Assembly (NCBI GenBank): GCA_023621895.1
Contig: JAMOAF010000841.1
Coordinates: 1-8,026 of the forward strand
Direction: 5' to 3'
Length of the DNA stretch: 8,026 bases
DNA from: Planctomycetota bacterium
GTDB lineage: Bacteria > Planctomycetota > Planctomycetia > Pirellulales > Thermoguttaceae
The position numbers and the translations under genes were made by a program. Positions 1-7,934 of this stretch are shown here, in pieces. The notes below the pieces were generated by a model. That model was given only the letters and a program-made list of their open reading frames with translations, did no database searches and was not told where the DNA came from. Position 1 is the first letter of the stretch; every line of letters starts with the position of its first letter.

Positions 1-2
1 AG

Positions 3-941
3 GCGATCTCGACCCTGGTCGCCCTGGCCCAGATGCGGGAGCCGGAGCGGGTGCGGAGCGAGGAGGGGCACGCGTGGATGCGGACGCTGGCGGTTGAAGC
101 GCTTGCCGAATGGGGCGGCGCCAGCAACCCGGCCGCCCTAGCCAAAATCTTCCTCGACATTGTCGCCGAGACGGAAAGCCCGTTGTTTCTCCGCTACGCC
201 GCCGCCGAGGGTCTTGGAAAGGTGGCCTACCAGGGCAACGTGAGCGTCGACATGAACGCATACCTCCACACGTTGGGCATGCTGGCGGTGAGCGTATGCG
301 ACATCGAGCGCAAGCGGTTGCACGACGAGCAGCTCACGGCGAGTCGATCCGGCGCGGCCATCGGGCCGGGCTACGAGGCTGGTCTTATGCCCGGAGCGGA
401 GGGCGGCATGGCCGGGCCATCGTACGCCATGGACCCGGAAATGGGCATGGGGATGGGCATGGGCTACGGCATCGGCCCGCCGCTAAGCACCGAGGAAACA
501 CGGCGGATTGATCGATTGCGCCGCCGCTTCAAGGAAGGGCTCAGTGCCGTGCTGATCGGGCTGGGCAAGAAGTCGAAGACGCCCTCGCGAAACGAAGCGC
601 CTTACGGTTTGGAGGCGATCGCCGCGCAGAAACCCCAGAAAGACCTGATCGCCAGCCTCTCCACCCCGATCCATGACTGCTTCGCCGTGATTGACGAGAA
701 AAAGAACAACAGGCCGATCTCGACGATCGATTTGGCGAAGGCGATCGAAGAGGCACGCGAGAAATTGGCCACCGTGGTGGCCTCGGTCGGCGACGCGCCG
801 CCCCCAGCAGTCAAGTACGAGATCATCCCCACCGGGCCCACAATGATGGGGGTAGGTGGAATGCCGGGCGGGATGCCGGGTGGGATGCCAGGGGCAATGC
901 CGGGCGGGATGCCAGGTGGGATGCCGGGGGCAATGCCGTAG
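3..941 (+). CDS. HEAT-like repeat protein with Met/Gly/Pro-rich tail, 5' end outside window
   Basis: The frame is open from the first bases of the window to the TAG at 939-941, so 312 residues are visible and the true start lies upstream. The first ~85 visible residues form paired amphipathic helices rich in Ala, Leu and Glu (for example RTLAVEALAEWGG and LRYAAAEGLGKVAY), which is the look of HEAT/ARM-like repeats used for protein-protein contact. Residues ~115-160 are Gly/Met/Pro-rich and low in complexity (several MG dipeptides). A charged helical segment follows at ~165-260, with TRRIDRLRRRFKEGL near its start and IDLAKAIEEAREKLATVV near its end. The last ~27 residues are a repeated Gly-Met-Pro-Gly tail. 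No membrane segment is visible in this part. The HEAT assignment rests on pattern only and the biochemical role is unknown. The gene runs towards the DUF2079 gene, leaving a gap of 109 bases. Confidence 0.8.
   Translation, partial: AISTLVALAQMREPERVRSEEGHAWMRTLAVEALAEWGGASNPAALAKIFLDIVAETESPLFLRYAAAEGLGKVAYQGNVSVDMNAYLHTLGMLAVSVCDIERKRLHDEQLTASRSGAAIGPGYEAGLMPGAEGGMAGPSYAMDPEMGMGMGMGYGIGPPLSTEETRRIDRLRRRFKEGLSAVLIGLGKKSKTPSRNEAPYGLEAIAAQKPQKDLIASLSTPIHDCFAVIDEKKNNRPISTIDLAKAIEEAREKLATVVASVGDAPPPAVKYEIIPTGPTMMGVGGMPGGMPGGMPGAMPGGMPGGMPGAMP
861..932 (+). repeat. Two tandem 36-bp coding repeats, each made of three 12-bp units
   Basis: Units 861-896 and 897-932 are near identical. They differ only by exchanges at Gly and Pro third codon positions (ccg/cca, ggg). 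Each unit consists of three 12-bp subunits starting atgcc and encoding MPGG, MPGG and MPGA. The array adds a flexible Met-Pro-Gly tail to the HEAT-like protein and ends with one last MP before the stop codon. Such arrays commonly change copy number by replication slippage. Confidence 0.9.
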
Positions 942-963
942 CGGCCATGCCCGCAAGCCGCTA
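939..963 (+). terminator. Hairpin at the stop codon of the HEAT-like gene, possible bidirectional terminator
   Basis: A perfect 7-bp inverted repeat, tagcggc (939-945) and gccgcta (957-963), encloses an 11-base loop. The left arm includes the TAG stop codon. There is no T-tract on either strand, so this is not a classical intrinsic terminator. Its place between two convergent genes suggests a transcript end, but the call is weak. Confidence 0.3.
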
Positions 964-1050
964 GCCCGGACGGCGCGCCGCCGCTGGTTCACGTTCCCCC
1001 TGGAACCCTTCGCACTGGCAGCCGGTTTGCCGAGCGCCTGCCTTGGGCCT

Positions 1051-3189
1051 CTACGGCTGGGAGGGCGCCGCGCGGCGCCCCCTCGCGAAGACCAGGATGC
1101 CAAGGTCTTGCTGCACCAATTCGTAGCCCGCGGCCCGAGCCTCGCCGGCCAGGAACTGGATATCCTCGGGCGACTGGCAGAATTGCTCCCGGGTGTCCAA
1201 GACAACCCAATCGAACAGCTCGATTGGCGATCGCCCCGGCCCGACTTCCCGCCGCATCGCCTCCCAGCGCGAACGGGCGAATCCGGCCACCTCCAGCCGC
1301 TCGGCGGTCAACAAGTGGGTTGCCAGCCGGCCCGTCGACAAGACGGCATTTCGCTCGCTCCGGATCCGCGCGAGGAGGTCATTGACCAGCGAATTTGCAG
1401 CCGAACCCCGCTTGAGACGGCCCACCAGCAGAGTCCCCTGGTCGTCGACATAAGTCCCCCCCACCGCCTCGACGAGCGTGGGCGTGCTCCAGGGCATTGC
1501 CCCTAATGGCACGGAAGCGGTGAGCGAGGCCGCCAGCGCGGCGGTCCCCCCAATCAACAGCCCGCGGTCTGTCCAAGACGCCCGGTCCACGCTGTCGCCG
1601 GCTCGCCTGCCAGAGCCTTCCTCGGCGCATCGGGTCGGCAGTGCTCCCGCGCTGGGCGCGCGGCCGGCCGCGCCCGCAATCGCCCCAAGCACCAGCAGCG
1701 GCACGATCAGCGTGTGATACTGGAAGGCGATGCTCGTTGCCGGAATGAAATCCCATGCCAGCAGCACGCCGAGCGGCAGGGCCGCGGCGAGTGCGAACAG
1801 CCAACCGCGAGCCACGTTCGCCAACCCCAGGGGAATCGTCAGCGCCAGCACGAAGTAGGCGCAGCGTGGCCGAAACACGTTGCCCCAGAACACGGCGGGG
1901 CGGAGGATCGGCGAGAGGAGGATTTCGGCAGCCGAATCGCCCAGGGCCTTGAATCGACCCGTTTGAAAGCCGGCAAAGCCGGCGTACGTGAAGACCAGCA
2001 GGAACCCGAGGGCCAGCCAGCCGGCGACGGCCCACCAGAGGAAAGGGGGCATGCATTGCGGAAGCCGCGCCGCCGGCGACGGCCCAGCCCGGCCCTCGCC
2101 TCGGCGACGCTCCTCGATCCAGGCCGCCGCCCCCATCACGGCCGCGAACCACGCGAGGGTGACGAATACGTCCTCCTGGCAACCGCAGGCAACCAGCACG
2201 GCTGCCGCGGCCCACAAGCGGGAACCGCCCAGGAGCAGCACGGCGGCCGCGAAGAACAGCACCAGCGCCACGCTCGATGGATGCCAGCCGTAGGTGTAGT
2301 TCAGATTCAACTGCCCAATCACCGGCAGCGCCAGGTAGGAGCACGACCAGGTTGCGGCCGTCCACGGCGCCCCGCCCCAGCGGCGAACGATCGCGTAGAC
2401 CAGCAATCCGGGCGCCGACAGGCACAGCGCCTGGATCAGGATAAACAGCCGCGCATCGGGCCAAACGCCCCAGAGCGGCGCAAACAGGATCAGGACCGGA
2501 TTGAAGTGGTCCCAAAAGGGGCCCAGGCTGGGCGTCTCGCTCAACAGGCCGCGACCTTCCCACGTGCTGGCGACGCGCCAGCCGAATTGAGCGAAATCGG
2601 CGAATCCGATCATGTAGTCCGCGTAGGCGCGACAGCCTTGGACGTACCACCAGGCGCCCAGGCTGGCGGCGCACGCGGAGACAACCGCCCAATGCGGCAG
2701 GCGGCCCCACGCGGCTCGCCAGCGGGACGGCACCTGAACGTGCACCGCGATCTGGGCGGCCGCCGCACCCGTCGTTCCCGCCAACAACAGCGGCTCCCAG
2801 AATGGCCGCGGAATCGCCACGCCGCCAAGCCGCAGCAAGTCGAATGCGGGAACAAACCAGGCTACAAGCAGCCAGCCAGTCGCTGCCGGAAGCCTCTGGC
2901 GAAGTGTCTTGCCAACGCCGTGGCAGCCGAAGCCGAGCAGTGCCGCCCCCGAGAGGGCCAGAAGGAAATGCAGACGAGAAGTCGCCATCACGCCCCACGC
3001 CGGCGGGGCCCCCGCGATCGTCTCGTAGAAGAGGATCAAATGCTGGCGGAGCGCCACGATCTGCACGGCCCAGAACCAGCCCGCCGCGGCGACCGCCGGC
3101 CAGAGCCACAACAAGGGCGGCCCCTGGCCGCTGCCGGGCACCTCTGAATCACGGCGTCTGGATTGCGGCAAGGGACGTGAACGTGCCAT
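1051..3189 (-). CDS. DUF2079 family multi-pass membrane protein
   Basis: A 712-residue integral membrane protein of unknown function. It is mostly hydrophobic, with about ten or more likely membrane helices between residues ~25 and ~560 and a soluble C-terminal tail of ~140 residues. Features typical of DUF2079 are a Tyr/Asp/Gln cluster (YADYMIGFADFAQFGW, 189-204), an SETP...WDHFNPVLILFAPLW stretch (~216-240) that corresponds to the family's His-centred motif, WHPSS (302-306) and an ED pair at 339-340. About 180 residues with roughly four helices precede the motif region. The frame stays open to 3420, but translation of 3190-3420 is Arg/Pro-rich and unlike a protein. I therefore chose the ATG at 3189, which has a purine stretch (gaagagaa) just upstream. 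The family is sometimes compared with membrane glycosyltransferases, but I do not assign a reaction. A 257-base gap separates it from acs. Confidence 0.82.
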   Translation of the reverse strand: MARSRPLPQSRRRDSEVPGSGQGPPLLWLWPAVAAAGWFWAVQIVALRQHLILFYETIAGAPPAWGVMATSRLHFLLALSGAALLGFGCHGVGKTLRQRLPAATGWLLVAWFVPAFDLLRLGGVAIPRPFWEPLLLAGTTGAAAAQIAVHVQVPSRWRAAWGRLPHWAVVSACAASLGAWWYVQGCRAYADYMIGFADFAQFGWRVASTWEGRGLLSETPSLGPFWDHFNPVLILFAPLWGVWPDARLFILIQALCLSAPGLLVYAIVRRWGGAPWTAATWSCSYLALPVIGQLNLNYTYGWHPSSVALVLFFAAAVLLLGGSRLWAAAAVLVACGCQEDVFVTLAWFAAVMGAAAWIEERRRGEGRAGPSPAARLPQCMPPFLWWAVAGWLALGFLLVFTYAGFAGFQTGRFKALGDSAAEILLSPILRPAVFWGNVFRPRCAYFVLALTIPLGLANVARGWLFALAAALPLGVLLAWDFIPATSIAFQYHTLIVPLLVLGAIAGAAGRAPSAGALPTRCAEEGSGRRAGDSVDRASWTDRGLLIGGTAALAASLTASVPLGAMPWSTPTLVEAVGGTYVDDQGTLLVGRLKRGSAANSLVNDLLARIRSERNAVLSTGRLATHLLTAERLEVAGFARSRWEAMRREVGPGRSPIELFDWVVLDTREQFCQSPEDIQFLAGEARAAGYELVQQDLGILVFARGRRAAPSQP
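1063..1080. other. Perfect 18-bp GC palindrome at the 3' end of the DUF2079 gene
   Basis: The sequence gggcgccgcgcggcgccc reads the same on both strands. It lies within the last ten codons of the DUF2079 gene, encoding part of an Arg/Ala-rich end. It could fold into a strong GC hairpin in the transcript just before the stop at 1051-1053. There is no T-tract after it. It may contribute to 3'-end formation, or it may simply reflect GC-rich codons. Confidence 0.35.
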
Positions 3190-3239
3190 TTCTCTTCGAG
3201 GCCAATAAAAACCGGGAAGGCTCCAAATCCAAGGCCCCG

Positions 3240-3397
3240 GGTCCAAGTTCCGCAAGGTGCGGCGCTCCCAGCCAAATGCCCCGTCTTGCTCGCGTTTGGC
3301 GATTGGGAGTTGAGCCTTGGACCTTGCCCGAGACCTCCCTGCCGGTGCGCACAAAGGCCGGACTTCGATTGGTCGAAGCCCGGCCCGGCGGTTTTTT
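3240..3397 (+). ncRNA. Candidate structured RNA: three-way junction followed by a terminator hairpin
   Basis: Helix P1 pairs ggtccaag (3240-3247) with cttggacc (3316-3323), 8 perfect pairs. Inside it, P2 is a 5-bp hairpin, ccgca/tgcgg (3250-3254 with 3258-3262). P3 is a 15-bp stem joining 3265-3279 to 3292-3300 plus 3304-3309, with one G-T pair and a 3-base bulge (gat, 3301-3303). On the plus strand a strong hairpin and T6 follow at 3356-3397, as expected at the 3' end of a free small RNA. A weak promoter-like pair, gtgcca (3183-3188) and taaaaa (3206-3211) with a 17-base spacer, lies upstream. An alternative pairing, ccaaggc (3229-3235) with gccttgg (3314-3320), competes with P1. The fold would also form on the minus strand, where it would sit in the 5' leader of the DUF2079 gene. 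It is not a tRNA (no T-arm) and I do not recognise a known riboswitch class. Confidence 0.35.
3356..3397 (+). terminator. Intrinsic-terminator-like hairpin with T6 on the plus strand
   Basis: The 13-bp stem ggccggacttcga (3356-3368) / tcgaagcccggcc (3373-3385) has one A-C mismatch and a ttgg loop. Six T residues follow at 3392-3397, after a 6-base spacer. Read on the minus strand the same stem has an A-tract before it and only a short cctttg after it, so it may also end the acs transcript, whose stop codon lies ~60 bases upstream on that strand. The better T-tract is on the plus strand, where no protein gene needs it. Confidence 0.6.
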
Positions 3398-3446
3398 GAC
3401 ACCGGCCAACGGAGCCGCAATCAGCGGCCCTCCGCCGGCCGATCGG

Positions 3447-5405
<1,959 letters not shown>

Positions 5406-5412
5406 TATGGGT

Positions 5413-5420
5413 CTTCCTCC
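5413..5420 (-). promoter_or_regulatory. Strong Shine-Dalgarno site of acs
   Basis: On the minus strand ggaggaag precedes the acs ATG (5403-5405), with 10 bases between the GGAGG core and the start codon. It confirms the chosen start and is the clearest ribosome binding site in the window. Those of htrA and the DUF2079 gene are weak or absent. Confidence 0.8.
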
Positions 5421-5481
5421 AGGTCCGAGACACCGATAGTCAGCCGGTTAGTGCCGACAGTATCCGCAATGTGAATCGTGC

Positions 5482-5510
5482 ATTCTAGGGGCAGCCTAAT
5501 GGGGTGTCAA
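5482..5510 (-). promoter_or_regulatory. Near-consensus sigma-70-type promoter of acs
   Basis: On the minus strand TTGACA (5505-5510) is a perfect -35 box and TAGAAT (5482-5487) matches the -10 box at five of six positions, with the ideal spacer of 17 bases between them. Transcription would start near 5475, giving a leader of about 70 bases before the acs ATG. This suggests that acs is transcribed independently of htrA. Confidence 0.75.
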
Positions 5511-5684
5511 CGGTTAGCCCCCGCGGACGGCAACTGGAGCACAAGGTCTGCACCGTTTCCGAGTTTCCCGGTCGGGAACGGCCGACACGTCACACCGCGG
5601 CTCGATTGCACCATACGTTCGGCGTGGAATCGCCCGCCTCCCGCCCGGTGGCGCCGCTGTACGCTGCGGCCCGCGGCTTGCAGT

Positions 5685-6983
5685 TTACTCCAATTGGAGC
5701 GGGCGCTCGCCGACCTGCACGTCGAGTTCCACGCGCGACTTGTTGCGGGCGACGACGATCGTGGCGGTCGAGCCGACCTCCGTATCGGCAACGGCGCGGC
5801 TGAGGCCGGCCGAGGCCGTAACCGGCTGCCCGTTCCACTCAACAATCACGTCGTAGCGCCGCACGCCGGCCTTGTCAGCGGGCGAACGGGGTATGACCTC
5901 CGTGACAAGGGCCCCGGAGTGCTCTTGCAGGTCGAATTGCCCCGCGACGGCCTCGTTGACGTCGAGCATCGCCACGCCGAGCCAGCCGCGGACGACGCGC
6001 CCATTCTCCCGCAAGCCGTCGCAGACCTTTTTTGCGATCTGGCTGGGGATGGCGAAGCTGATGCCCAGATTTTGCCGGCCGTAGATCGCCGTGTTGATCC
6101 CCACCACTTCGCCTTGCATGTTCACCAGGGGGCCGCCGCTGTTGCCGGGATTGATCGCGGCGTCGGTTTGCAGGAAATCCTGGTGAGCGAGCGGTGAGAT
6201 TTGCGCTCGCCGCCCGGTGGCGCTGACAATCCCGGCCGTGACCGTGCGGTCGAGGCCGAAGGGGTTGCCGACCGCCAGGACCGCGTCGCCGACCTCGAGT
6301 GTGCTGCTGTCGCCCCAGGGGGCGGGCAGGAACGGGCCACCTTCCATTTTGAGCAACGCCAGATCGGTCAGCGGATCGCGCCCCACGACCTTTACATCGC
6401 GGATTTTCGAGCCGTCGCTCATCTTGACGGTGATTTGAGCGGCCTGGTCGATGACATGGTTGTTGGTCACCACGTGACCTTCCGCGTCGATAATCACGCC
6501 CGAGCCCATCCCTTCCGTGCGGAGGCTGGGAACACCGAAAAGCAGTTCCCTTTCATCGGTCGGCAACGGCGCGGAAAGCTGAGCCGTTTCAATGCCAACG
6601 ACACTCGGAGCAATGCTTTTGGCAACATAGGCAAGACGGGTTGCTGACTCGGGAAATTGGGCGAGTACCTGGCGAGCCACCTCGGCCTTGGCACGTTGGT
6701 CGCCCCGGCTCACGGAGTATTGGATCTGCTCCGCCAATTTGGGGAGTACGAGCAGTGCCAAGAGCATCGCCACCAGCAGCGTCCAGGTTGACAGCCGGAG
6801 CAGCGAGGGCCGGCTCGGCTCAGCGTAGCGAGGCCCGGAGGCTGGGGCCATCGCGACAATCGGCCGCGGTGCGGAATCCCGATTGGCCGATAGCTCCTCC
6901 ACGCGGGCGCCGAGGAGGCCGTCTTCCCGATTCTCGGGAACGTTTTCGGAACTTGGCGGCGGATTGCGATCGGGCGACGACAT
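5685..6983 (-). CDS. htrA: Membrane-anchored HtrA/DegS-like serine protease with one PDZ domain
   Basis: A 432-residue trypsin-like serine protease of the HtrA family (S1C), which degrades or senses misfolded envelope proteins. The order is a polar, Pro-rich N-terminal region (1-60), one membrane helix (~62-81, STWTLLVAMLLALLVL), a short charged linker, a protease domain (~115-315) and a single PDZ domain (~332-425). The catalytic triad is visible: His176 in VVTNNHV, Asp207 in DPLTDLALLK and Ser282 in NPGNSGGP. The oxyanion region and GISFAIPS (307-314) are also intact. One anchor plus one PDZ resembles DegS more than the soluble two-PDZ DegP. The start at 6983 gives a complete N-terminus but has no clear Shine-Dalgarno site. 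A later Met at residue 45 is possible and would keep the anchor. The gene is divergent from the AraC-type regulator and lies 279 bases upstream of acs. Confidence 0.95.
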   Translation of the reverse strand: MSSPDRNPPPSSENVPENREDGLLGARVEELSANRDSAPRPIVAMAPASGPRYAEPSRPSLLRLSTWTLLVAMLLALLVLPKLAEQIQYSVSRGDQRAKAEVARQVLAQFPESATRLAYVAKSIAPSVVGIETAQLSAPLPTDERELLFGVPSLRTEGMGSGVIIDAEGHVVTNNHVIDQAAQITVKMSDGSKIRDVKVVGRDPLTDLALLKMEGGPFLPAPWGDSSTLEVGDAVLAVGNPFGLDRTVTAGIVSATGRRAQISPLAHQDFLQTDAAINPGNSGGPLVNMQGEVVGINTAIYGRQNLGISFAIPSQIAKKVCDGLRENGRVVRGWLGVAMLDVNEAVAGQFDLQEHSGALVTEVIPRSPADKAGVRRYDVIVEWNGQPVTASAGLSRAVADTEVGSTATIVVARNKSRVELDVQVGERPLQLE

Positions 6984-7030
6984 CGAAACGGCTCGGAAAA
7001 GAGGATCGGCAACCGGAGGAGTACCCCGTC

Positions 7031-7036
7031 ATTATA
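7031..7036 (-). promoter_or_regulatory. Candidate -10 box for htrA
   Basis: A perfect TATAAT lies on the minus strand, 47 bases upstream of the htrA ATG, in a GC-rich stretch where it stands out. No good -35 box is seen at a 16-18 base spacing (the sequences there are tcgccc, gtcgcc and tgtcgc). The promoter may therefore need an activator or another sigma factor. The predicted leader is about 40 bases. Confidence 0.45.
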
Positions 7037-7196
7037 CCCTTCGTTGCCGCGGGGGCGACAGGTTACGCCCGCAGGCGACCACTCACCGGGCCTGTCTCGT
7101 CTCGGGGCCGCCGGGCCGGCGCACCGCCGCCGCCCGTGCCGGAGGCCTCCTTGAGCGGCTCGGCAGACAGTAGCCAATGCGAGGGAATGGTTTCAC

Positions 7197-7700
7197 GTGC
7201 CCGCTCGAAACGTTGGGAGCCTCGATTTGAAGCAGTTCGCGGAGAGACATCGAGCGCTGGTCGAAGCGATCTGTGCGGGCGATGCCGCGGCGGCTGAGAA
7301 CGCGGCCGCGGCGCTTGCGGAGGCTCCCTGGTGCCAACTCGGAGAACACGTTGGCGAGACACCGCTGCTGAACGATCCGCTCGCCCGCGCATGCAGTTAT
7401 GTTGCGCTGCACCTCGGCGAGCCGATCCGGCTCGGCTTCGTGGCCAGGCACGTGGCCAACACCAGTCCGGGGCATTTGGCGCGGCTGTTTCACCAGAAGC
7501 ACGGTGTCAATTTCACGGAATACCTGCGTGCGCTGCGGATGCAAAAGGCTGTCAGGCTTCTCTCCGAGACATCACAGCCCATTCGACGGGTCGCAGCGCT
7601 GGTCGCATACGGCGATCCGGCCCGTTTTGCCGAGCACTTCCGGCGACACCACGGAGTCTCACCGCGCGAGTATCGACGCCGCCACGGCCACGGCTGTTGA
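7197..7700 (+). CDS. Short AraC-type transcriptional regulator
   Basis: A 167-residue predicted DNA-binding protein. The C-terminal ~105 residues form an AraC/XylS-type double helix-turn-helix. The first HTH covers ~76-100 (IRLGFVARHVANTSPGHLARLF), followed by FTEYLRALRMQKAVRLL. The second HTH covers ~128-160 and ends in the family signature HHGVSPREYRRR. The N-terminal ~60 residues are too short for the usual AraC ligand-binding domain. Residues 13-42 (FAERHRALVEAICAGDAAAA and a poly-Ala helix) resemble the last helices of the FCD domain of GntR regulators, but this is only a resemblance. The start is GTG at 7197, with gaggga (7181-7186) 10 bases upstream. An in-frame TGA at 7152-7154 rules out a much longer protein. 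The target is unknown, and divergence from htrA makes that promoter a possible one. It could be a truncated regulator. Confidence 0.8.
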   Translation: MPARNVGSLDLKQFAERHRALVEAICAGDAAAAENAAAALAEAPWCQLGEHVGETPLLNDPLARACSYVALHLGEPIRLGFVARHVANTSPGHLARLFHQKHGVNFTEYLRALRMQKAVRLLSETSQPIRRVAALVAYGDPARFAEHFRRHHGVSPREYRRRHGHGC

Positions 7701-7731
7701 CGCGGACATCGCGCCTGCGGCGATTGGCGCG

Positions 7732-7771
7732 CTGGCACCTCCGCCAGCCACACCCTGGCGCGCCGTGCCAG
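7732..7771 (+). terminator. Nested stem-loop downstream of the AraC-type gene
   Basis: The outer stem ctggcac (7732-7738) / gtgccag (7765-7771) encloses an inner stem cgccag (7742-7747) / ctggcg (7755-7760) with a 7-base loop, separated by a small internal loop. It starts 31 bases after the stop codon. No T-tract follows, so it is either a weak or Rho-assisted transcript end or a 3'-end stabilising hairpin. Confidence 0.4.
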
Positions 7772-7831
7772 AATGATCGGGGTAGACCGAGTTTCCATTC
7801 CCGCATCACGCGGAGACTTGGTACGGCGCAG

Positions 7832-7860
7832 TTGCCCGATGCGGCAATCCGCACTAAAAT
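7832..7860 (+). promoter_or_regulatory. Candidate promoter of the right-edge gene
   Basis: TTGCCC (7832-7837, 4 of 6 consensus) and TAAAAT (7855-7860, 5 of 6) are separated by exactly 17 bases. The predicted start is near 7867, giving a leader of ~68 bases before the ATG at 7935. An inverted repeat ttgcc/ggcaa (7832-7836 with 7843-7847) overlaps the -35 box and could be an operator half-site pair. Confidence 0.5.
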
Positions 7861-7934
7861 CAAGTCAAATACCTACTTAGATGAAAGCAGATTACCACAC
7901 AACTCAGACAGTCTTCTGATGGCGGGACTGCGCG

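Noticed and set aside
1379..3109. 576-codon minus-strand ORF in another frame of the DUF2079 gene
   Set aside because: It overlaps the motif-bearing frame along its whole length and is Arg/Gly-rich without domain features.
1714..3147. 477-codon plus-strand ORF opposite the DUF2079 gene
   Set aside because: The translation is low in complexity (Arg/Gln/Gly/Pro-rich), with no hydrophobic core or motifs. It is a shadow of the membrane protein gene.
3240..3323. tRNA gene (84 bases with an acceptor-like stem)
   Set aside because: No T-arm with a ttc loop, no canonical D-arm and no plausible anticodon arm on either strand.
3190..3420. Upstream extension of the DUF2079 reading frame to an ATG at 3420
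   Set aside because: The extra 77 residues are Arg/Pro/Trp-rich and unlike a protein. They would cover the RNA fold and the terminator hairpin. The ATG at 3189 is followed directly by a normal membrane protein N-terminus.
5565..5578. Short inverted repeat ttccc-ggtc-gggaa between htrA and acs
   Set aside because: Only 5 bp, no T-tract, and more than 100 bases from the htrA stop codon. Too weak to call a terminator or operator.
6641..7297. 218-codon plus-strand ORF across the htrA start and the regulator start
   Set aside because: It is antisense to the htrA N-terminus and overlaps the AraC-type gene in another frame. It has no domain and an Arg/Pro-rich composition.
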